From: UCB3 sp964415605
GTDB taxonomy: Bacteria > Chloroflexota > Anaerolineae > Epilineales > Epilineaceae
Length of the DNA stretch: 14,317 bases
NCBI GenBank assembly: GCA_964415605.1
Contig: CAYQBA010000124.1
Coordinates: forward strand, 1 to 14,317
Reading direction: 5' to 3'
Shown here: piece after piece, positions 1 through 6,452 of the stretch
Layout: each line of letters starts with the position of its first letter
Position numbering within the stretch: position 1 is the first letter of the stretch
Made by a program: the position numbers and the translations under genes
Notes under the pieces: generated by a model
Seen by the model: the letters and a program-made list of their open reading frames with translations, nothing else
What the model was told of the DNA's origin: nothing
The model's database searches: none

Positions 1-105
1 ACGCCGGGCGCCACGCCGACCGGCGGGGCGACGGCCGCGCGGCCGACGCCGGGGAGCGGCGGGGGGCGGGCGTGGCTGCCTTGGGCGGGGGGTAGGAGAG
101 GGTGA
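1..105 (+). CDS. C-terminal end of a Thr/Pro-linker surface protein (partial)
   Basis: Frame 1 is open from the window edge and ends in TGA at 103-105, giving 34 residues. It begins with a Thr/Pro/Gly/Ala-rich linker (TPGATPTGGATAARPTPG) and ends RAWLPWAGGRRG. The linker followed by an aromatic, Leu-Pro-Trp and basic ending closely matches the end of the oppositely oriented gene at 342-1637 (RRFLPWSRGGR). That match is what makes this short fragment credible as the end of a secreted protein of the same class. The body of the gene lies before the window, so its function cannot be told. It converges on the gene at 342-1637, with about 240 bases between the two stops. Confidence 0.65.
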   Translation, partial: TPGATPTGGATAARPTPGSGGGRAWLPWAGGRRG

Positions 106-168
106 TGGGCGGCACGTAGCCATCGCCGCTATCCTGAGTCCGGCTGGGAGCCTGGACAGAGGTGAACC

Positions 169-289
169 ATGACCATCGATGCCTCACTCGAAGAGCAGAT
201 CGCCGGGCTTCTGGCTCGAGGATGCCTGGCTCTGGCGGGATCCTTTGCCGTCGGAGATCGAGGTCTTGCGATTGCTGGGTGTGGTCTGA
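169..289 (+). pseudogene. Frameshifted small ORF or gene-start remnant
   Basis: ATG at 169 has a good ribosome site (AGAGGTG just upstream) and a TATCCT -10-like box at 130-135 at normal distance. The first 13 codons (MTIDASLEEQIAG) use GC-ending codons. After about 208 this frame turns to AT-ending codons, while the frame one base further on becomes GC3-rich and reads FWLEDAWLWRDPLPSEIEVLRLL up to TGA at 287-289. This fits a single-base insertion near 208 in a once-continuous reading frame. The stretch PLPSEIEVLRLL resembles the first helix of a LuxR/GerE-type HTH, but no recognition helix follows, so identity is open. The long stop-free frames that run on from here are antisense to the gene at 342-1637 and are not credible. 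The rest of 106-341 shows no clear terminator or other feature. Confidence 0.3.
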
Positions 290-341
290 TCGCGCGTGTT
301 TGTCGGCCACTGAAGACGATCCACCGCGCCGGCCCCATTGC

Positions 342-1637
342 CTACCGCCCCCCGCGCGACCACGGCAGGAAGCGCCGCTCGTGGCCATCCGGAGGCACCC
401 GCGTGGCGGTGGGCTCCCGCGTGGCCGCCGGCGTCACCGTCGGCCCGGCCGTCGCCGTGGCCGGCCCGACCACCGTGAAGGACACCGGATCGATCCGACC
501 TGTGCCCAGGGGCAGGCATGTGGCGGTCAGCTCCCACGTCCAGGCGCCGAAATGTCCGGGGCCCGGCGGGCCGGGGACGGCATAGGTCGCGCAGTCACTG
601 GAGGCGGTGGCGCCGACAGGCACCGCGATCGTCTGTCCCGAAGGCCCCCTGAGCACCAGCTCGTAGCGCTGGCAGAACGTCGTCAGGCCGATCCACCGCC
701 AGCGGAACACCCAGCGATCCACCCCCACCGGCGGCGCCAGCCGGGCGCCCCGCATGGGCTCGACCGGTTCGAGCCGGCCGAGCGGCGGGCGGTTGCTGGT
801 CGGAGTGGCGGATGCCGTGGCGGTGGGGGTCGCGGTTGGGCGCGGGGTGCCCGGGACGGTCGGCGAGGGCGTGGCGGTCGGCGTCGCGGTGCGCGTCGGG
901 GTCGCCGTCGGCGATGGGAACGGGTGCGGCGTCCCGGCGCCGAAGTAGGCGATGGACAACGCCGGCGCGGCCGCCCCCAGCGCCGCCGCCCCCTCGCGGC
1001 TGGCGAACGCGCGGCTGCGGCCGGCGTCGCACGCGCCGCTCGCGCCGGCCAGCTCCAGGGATAGGGTGATGGCGCTGGGGTCGCGGTCGCGCACGGCGTC
1101 GGTCACGTCCAACACCACCGGTCCCGCGCCGGCGGGGAGGGTCAGTGAGGCGCGACGCGCGGCATCCACCGCCGGGCGATTCGACCAGCGCGCCGCGGCC
1201 TCGCCCCACGCTTCGGTCACGGGCGCGGCCCGGCCCTGGAGCGACGCCTGTCCCACCGCCGCCACTTGGCTCAGCCGCAGCGCGGCGGTGACCACCGTGG
1301 CCCCGGCGGGCAGCGTCGTCAGCGGAAACCGCACGAGCACGGCGTAGGTGGCGTCGGCGCCAGGCGGATCGGCGGGATCGGCCTCGAAGCTGCCGATGCG
1401 CAGCAGCGGCTCGCCGCCGCCGGCCTGGTCGGGCGTGTCGCTGGCGAGCGTGGTGTCGGCATCGACGGGGATCGTCAGGCGCTCGATGCCGGCTTGATCG
1501 ACGCGGGCGTGCGGGAGGGATGGGGGCATGGCGCGGGTGACGGGCATGATGGCCTCGGCCGCCGCGACGGTGGCGGCGGCCACGACGAGGGTCACGGCCG
1601 CCCTCGGGCCATGCTCCTTGCGAGTCGGTGCGAACAT
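342..1637 (-). CDS. Secreted DNRLRE-domain (CBM96-like) protein with Thr/Pro linkers
   Basis: The protein is 431 residues long. I chose the ATG at 1637 because AAGGAG lies 6 bases upstream and the product then starts with a signal peptide: MFAPTRKEHGPRAAV followed by a hydrophobic Ala/Val stretch to about residue 30. The frame is open further upstream to 1775, but those residues are basic and non-hydrophobic. Residues about 54-232 match the DNRLRE/CBM96 pattern: an early DTTLASD, then LVRFPLTTLPAGATVVTAALRL, VTEAWGEAAARWSNRP, VVLDVTDAV and FASREG before a final SIAYF strand. A TPT linker (236-282) leads to a second, probably beta-sandwich domain (283-392; FRWRWIGLTTFCQRYEL, WTWELTATC), where paired cysteines suggest a disulfide. 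A second linker and the tail RRFLPWSRGGR end it. The DNRLRE domain is known from extracellular proteins; binding a polysaccharide is inference. It lies downstream of the defence operon but has its own promoter. Confidence 0.8.
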   Translation of the reverse strand: MFAPTRKEHGPRAAVTLVVAAATVAAAEAIMPVTRAMPPSLPHARVDQAGIERLTIPVDADTTLASDTPDQAGGGEPLLRIGSFEADPADPPGADATYAVLVRFPLTTLPAGATVVTAALRLSQVAAVGQASLQGRAAPVTEAWGEAAARWSNRPAVDAARRASLTLPAGAGPVVLDVTDAVRDRDPSAITLSLELAGASGACDAGRSRAFASREGAAALGAAAPALSIAYFGAGTPHPFPSPTATPTRTATPTATPSPTVPGTPRPTATPTATASATPTSNRPPLGRLEPVEPMRGARLAPPVGVDRWVFRWRWIGLTTFCQRYELVLRGPSGQTIAVPVGATASSDCATYAVPGPPGPGHFGAWTWELTATCLPLGTGRIDPVSFTVVGPATATAGPTVTPAATREPTATRVPPDGHERRFLPWSRGGR

Positions 1638-1643
1638 GGCGAT

Positions 1644-1649
1644 CTCCTT
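1644..1649 (-). promoter_or_regulatory. Shine-Dalgarno AAGGAG fixing the start at 1637
   Basis: On the minus strand AAGGAG is followed by six bases (ATCGCC) and then ATG. It is the strongest ribosome site near this gene and selects the signal-peptide start over the upstream in-frame ATGs. Confidence 0.75.
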
Positions 1650-1704
1650 GCGCGGTCTCCAGCGAGGTCGGAGGGGGAGCATGGCGGACGGGCGCGTGGG
1701 CGGA

Positions 1705-1733
1705 AACATACGAGCCATTGAGTTGCCTGACAG
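1705..1733 (-). promoter_or_regulatory. Predicted promoter for the DNRLRE gene
   Basis: On the minus strand CTGTCA (-35, 1728-1733, 4/6 to consensus) and TATGTT (-10, 1705-1710, 4/6) are separated by exactly 17 bases. This would give a leader of roughly 60 bases before ATG 1637. It lies in the gap after the stop of the res remnant (1765), so the surface-protein gene is probably transcribed independently. Confidence 0.4.
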
Positions 1734-1748
1734 CTTGGCGGCTGACAG
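1727..1748 (-). repeat. Direct repeat CTGTCAG x2, possible operator
   Basis: CTGTCAG occurs at 1742-1748 and again at 1727-1733 on the minus strand, 15 bases apart start to start. The downstream copy overlaps the predicted -35 box. Two equal heptamers on nearly the same helix face could be an activator or repressor site, but a 7-base repeat can arise by chance. Confidence 0.25.
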
Positions 1749-1764
1749 GGAGTCTGGGCGTGCA

Positions 1765-2777
1765 TCACGCGCCAACGCCTCTGCTTGTTTGTAGCACGGC
1801 TCCGATGTAGGTGTCCTTGTCCTCGTCCTGGAAGACGACGTGCCGCTCGGTCATCTCGGACTTCTCGATGCCCCACTGCTTGCGCACCACGTGCGATGGT
1901 GTGTTCGAGACGATGAAGGAATCCAGCACGATGTTGGGGTTGCCGAGTCGCTGCTCGATCTCCTTGACGGTATGATAGAAGGCGACTTTCGGGTCCTGCA
2001 ACGCCACGTTGCGGATGCTCTTCGGATCGACGAAAGCCACTCGTTGTTGGCTTGCGGTGAGTTGCCACACGATGAAGTCGGGGTGGAAGTTGCCGGCCTC
2101 GAAGAAACCCACGCCGCGGCCCTTGCTCAGGTTGCGCAGGAGGTACAGCTCCGTGTCGGAAAATAGATCGGGGTTGGCGTCGTGGTACCTCTTCAGGTCC
2201 TCGATGAACCGTCTCTCGCCTTTGTTGAGGGGGGCTGGCGAAATCTCGATCACACTCCCGTCGAGGCAGAGCAGGGGCTGATAGAGGTGCCGTCCGAACC
2301 AGACCGCCTTGATGCCGCGGAATTCCCACGGGTTCAGGTCACCGGCTTCGATCGCCGCCTTGAGTTCCTTCAGTCTCTGCACGATCTCCTGATGCGACTC
2401 ATCGATCAGGATGCGGTAGCCGAACTCGGGTCCGGCTTCGCGGAGGACAAGGGGTTCCAGGCGATCGGTGGCTCGCCTTGCGTCAGTCGGCGCTCGTTCA
2501 GGCGCTGGGTCACGGAGACGATCGTCTGGTCGTGTTCGAGCAGCAAATCGTCGGTCAGCTCCGGACGCTTGTCGGCGGGCAGGTGCAGGCAGATCGCGTG
2601 GTGGAAGTGATGGACGTTGTCTGCGTCCATCCCCTCAAGGGCCTCGTCCCGCAGGTGCTCGGCCAGCTGGTCGAAGTGCGGGACACCGAACAGCCCGAGG
2701 AGCCACTGGTTGAGGGCCAGCTTGCGGTTGAAGGGAAGCGAGGGCTTCATCTTGCCCTTGGCGCCCTTCGGCGGCAT
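1765..2777 (-). pseudogene. Type III-like restriction helicase/nuclease (Res), central helicase deleted
   Basis: Two pieces of one gene remain. The N-terminal piece starts at ATG 2777, sharing one base with the stop of the upstream gene (TGATG), and reads about 108 residues: FNRKLALNQWLLGLFG, DNVHHFHHAICLHLP, LLLEHDQTIVSVTQRLNERR, to PIAWN at about 2454. There the frame breaks. From about 2470 another frame reads RLEPLVLREAGPEFGYRILIDES and continues to TGA at 1765. This C-terminal piece contains GRGVGFFEAGNFHPDFIVW and FVDPK, a PD-(D/E)xK nuclease centre (Asp codon 2077-2079, Lys codon 2020-2022), as in the cleavage domain of type III-like Res proteins. Nothing between them encodes Walker A, DExH or other SF2 motifs, although family members are, from memory, around 900 residues. 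The ATP motor is therefore missing and restriction activity should be lost. Family assignment is from recognised motifs, not a search. Confidence 0.75.
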
Positions 2778-4051
2778 CAGCGGTTCTCCGCGTTGGCCGC
2801 GGGGATGATCAGCACGAGCTCGCTCTCGTCGATCAGGCGGTATTCGGGCCGAAATCCGCTGAGGGCCTGGGTTCGGCTGATGATGATCGGCACGCCTTCA
2901 CCGCGCTTATCCATGATGTAGCGTCGGTGCATGGAGATGTCCGTCCCGTCCGCGGGGATTGGGCAGCGCGCGAGCAGGCTGGTAACCGCTTCGTTGCGCG
3001 AGACCTGGCGATAGGGCAAGCTGTCGGGGGTCATGGTATTGGGCAGCATACCGGGTGAATGGATCTCGAGTCGATCCGCGAAGATGCGGAGGCGCACCTT
3101 GCTGCCAGCCATCGAGTAGTCGCGATGGGCGATGGCATTTGTCACGGCTTCGAAGATCGCCAGCATGTCGAATTGCGGTAGGTCTTCTCGGCCGCCGGAT
3201 ATGTCCTTGCGGGCGGCGACCTGCATGTTCTTGCGCACAAAGTGGCATGTCTCGAAGATCTGGCGATCGAGCGGTCCAGTGATGTCCCGGGCGTCGTTTT
3301 GGTAGACCGGTTCTCCGCATGACGCGATGTCTGTACCACGGTAGGCTACGGCCTGCACGAAGGCGTTGGGCAGGAATCGCTCGGGCGCGGGGCAGGCCAT
3401 GAGCACGCCAGCGACAGTGGGTCGCCACGTGCCCTGCTCATCCTGTGCCGCGATGGCGAGCTTGCTCAACAGGGTCTCGACGGCTTCGACGGGCGCGCGG
3501 GGTGCGAAGCGCTGCCAGAGGCTGGGGTCCAGGTCGGCCAGCGTGGCCTGGGGCACGGGTGTCTCGTCGAAGCGGATCAAGCGGGACTGGCTGCGCTGTT
3601 GAAACAAGCGCGCCAAGTACTCTGGGGGAATGGGGCGCTTGCTCGACCCCACGCGGTGCAGGTAGCCGCCGGGGCTTTGATGGACGAACAGGCTGCGCGT
3701 GACGTCGACGCGCAAGACGGGCCGTTCGGCGCCGCCCGCATCGGGCAGGGTGATGCGCTCGATCAGTGGCGCCAATGGCGGCTGGATCGAGTCCTGGCAG
3801 GCTTGGCGCACGAGGGCTTCGACGGCGTCGAGCCGGTCTGTGGGAATGCCGATCACGTCACGGGGCTGGTCACGCAGCCCCAGCACCAACATGCCTCCGC
3901 GGCTGTTGGCGAAAGCGGCGAGCTCATCGGCGAGATCAGATTGCTCGGGGCCGCGGATCTTGTCGCCTACGATGCGCACTTCCTTGAGCTCCAGGTAGCT
4001 GTCCTCGCCGAGGCGGATCTTCTCTAGCAACTCGTCCCGGGTTCCCGGCAT
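2777..4051 (-). CDS. AlbA_2 / GHKL-type ATP-binding protein, intact, in a type III-like RM operon
   Basis: The protein is 424 residues long. Residues about 10-150 form an AlbA_2 (Schlafen-like, formerly divergent AAA_4) domain: DSYLELKEVR, ELAAFANSRGGMLVLGLRD and the closing GYLHRVGSSKRPIPPEYLARLF. Residues about 290-400 form the HATPase_c_4-type module seen at the end of RecG-like/AlbA_2 proteins: EAVTNAIAHRDYS is the N-box (Glu, Asn, His), then RLEIHSPGMLP and DKRGEGVPIII. Such proteins bind nucleic acid and probably ATP, acting as regulators or defence ATPases. The start at 4051 lies one base after the mod stop (TGA C ATG), and its stop overlaps the res start, so all three genes were translationally coupled. 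No frameshift or stop is seen and motifs are in order, in contrast to its neighbours. The exact role is unknown. RecG itself is ruled out because no helicase motifs are present. Confidence 0.8.
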   Translation of the reverse strand: MPGTRDELLEKIRLGEDSYLELKEVRIVGDKIRGPEQSDLADELAAFANSRGGMLVLGLRDQPRDVIGIPTDRLDAVEALVRQACQDSIQPPLAPLIERITLPDAGGAERPVLRVDVTRSLFVHQSPGGYLHRVGSSKRPIPPEYLARLFQQRSQSRLIRFDETPVPQATLADLDPSLWQRFAPRAPVEAVETLLSKLAIAAQDEQGTWRPTVAGVLMACPAPERFLPNAFVQAVAYRGTDIASCGEPVYQNDARDITGPLDRQIFETCHFVRKNMQVAARKDISGGREDLPQFDMLAIFEAVTNAIAHRDYSMAGSKVRLRIFADRLEIHSPGMLPNTMTPDSLPYRQVSRNEAVTSLLARCPIPADGTDISMHRRYIMDKRGEGVPIIISRTQALSGFRPEYRLIDESELVLIIPAANAENR

Positions 4052-4052
4052 G

Positions 4053-5599
<1,547 letters not shown>

Positions 5600-5941
5600 C
5601 TCGGCTTTCGTCCTCGCAACGACAGATCACGGGCCTGCGGGAAGGCACGCCGGCTCCGCGCTGGATGATATCGCGGCGATCGGTCGCGGCCAAGCCTCAA
5701 CGATGTGCGGTTCGCATGGGAAGTCGTCGGCCATCTTCGATTGGGGTCGCTTCGTCGCTCGCGGAACACGGGCTCGTCCATACTTCGACCTGGCGCGGCT
5801 GGAATCCCAGCTCGACGACCAGATCCGGAACGAGGAAGCCGTCTTCCAGGCTCAACGAACCAAACTCGTCGAAGATGGTAGACTGAGCCCGCCGACGATC
5901 GCGGGCATGGGAGTCGCCCGCACGGCGGTGGGAGACGCCAG
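5600..5941. other. Divergent intergenic region between mod and the cyclase remnant
   Basis: This 340-base stretch holds the minus-strand promoter for the mod operon near 5665-5693. A TAGACT box at 5879-5884 sits about 60 bases before the cyclase ATG, but I see no matching -35. A 62-codon minus-strand frame, 5885 down to TGA at 5697, contains a protein-like run (IFDEFGSLSLEDGFLVPDLV) with no clear start and no ribosome site. It may be a relic of a small gene or chance. Plus-strand frames here are no better. Confidence 0.4.
5665..5693 (-). promoter_or_regulatory. Predicted promoter of the mod-ATPase-res operon
   Basis: On the minus strand TTGGCC (-35, 5688-5693, 4/6) and TATCAT (-10, 5665-5670, 5/6) are separated by exactly 17 bases. 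This would give a leader of roughly 58 bases before ATG 5599 and supports that start. If functional, it still drives the intact ATPase gene through the damaged mod reading frame, where the early stop may cause polarity. Confidence 0.45.
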
Positions 5942-6340
5942 ATGCCCAAGATGCTCACGGGCGCGGTCACCTTCCTGTGCACCGATATCGCGGGCAGCAC
6001 CCGGCGCTGGGAGGACGCCCCGGCCGCCATGGCTTCCGCCCTCCAGCGGCACGACACGCTCATCGGCGACGCCATCCGCGCGCATCACGGCGCCGTCTTC
6101 AAGACCGTCGGCGATGCCATCTGCGCGGCCTTCGCGGACCCCAACGACGCGCTGGCCGCCGCCGTCGCGGCGCAACAGGCGCTGTGCGCCGAGCCGTGGG
6201 GCGCCTTCGGGGCGGGGTTCGACGCGCTGCGCGTGCGCATGGCCCTGCGCCCCGGCATCCCGTGGGTGGAGGGCGGCGCCGACTTCGGCCCGCCGGTCAA
6301 CACCATCGCGCGGCTGATCGGCACCACTCACACCGGCTGA
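5942..6340 (+). pseudogene. Class III adenylate/guanylate cyclase domain, C-terminally truncated
   Basis: The 132-residue ORF begins MPKMLTGAVTFLCTDIAGST, the usual start of class III nucleotidyl cyclases that open large cyclase-AAA-TPR proteins. GGGAG precedes ATG 5942. Catalytic positions by family knowledge are all visible: metal Asp15 (CTDIAGST) and Asp58 (KTVGDAI), base-selecting Lys54 and Asp114 (ADFGPPVN), and transition-state Asn120 and Arg124 (NTIARL). The protein then stops with GTTHTG, where homologs continue through the final strand and helix (a full domain is about 180 residues). No continuation is found in the other frames before recQ, whose predicted promoter begins 30 bases after this stop. 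Lacking the end of the fold, it is probably inactive. Lys and Asp would favour ATP as substrate if it were active. Confidence 0.7.
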
Positions 6341-6369
6341 AGCCTGTCGCAAACATGGCGCCGGCCGCC

Positions 6370-6398
6370 TTGCGAACGCCCCGCCGAATCGGTATCCT
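6370..6398 (+). promoter_or_regulatory. Predicted recQ promoter
   Basis: TTGCGA (-35, 6370-6375, 4/6) and TATCCT (-10, 6393-6398, 4/6) are separated by exactly 17 bases. Transcription would start near 6405, giving a leader of about 48 bases. A GGAGA at about 10 bases before ATG 6453 serves as the ribosome site. This makes recQ independent of the cyclase remnant. Confidence 0.45.
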
Positions 6399-6452
6399 GG
6401 AGCTGGAACGGCCGCGCCCGCCAAGCCGCGGCCGCCTGGAGACCCTGCCACC

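Noticed and set aside
162..1064. A 300-codon plus-strand frame starting with GTG.
   Set aside because: It is antisense to the DNRLRE gene and its translation is Arg-rich low complexity. The minus strand has signal peptide, domain and ribosome site.
1680..1764. Possible riboswitch in the leader of the DNRLRE gene.
   Set aside because: I compared the segment with S-box, c-di-GMP, c-di-AMP, TPP and cobalamin signatures from memory and found no conserved core; a promoter reading fits better.
1638..1775. Upstream extension of the DNRLRE protein to the Met at 1775.
   Set aside because: The extra 46 residues are basic and not signal-like, they cover the predicted promoter, and the AAGGAG site favours ATG 1637.
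5703..6317. Plus-strand 204-codon frame starting before the cyclase.
   Set aside because: Its second half is an out-of-frame reading of the cyclase domain and its first half has no homology I recognise or ribosome site.
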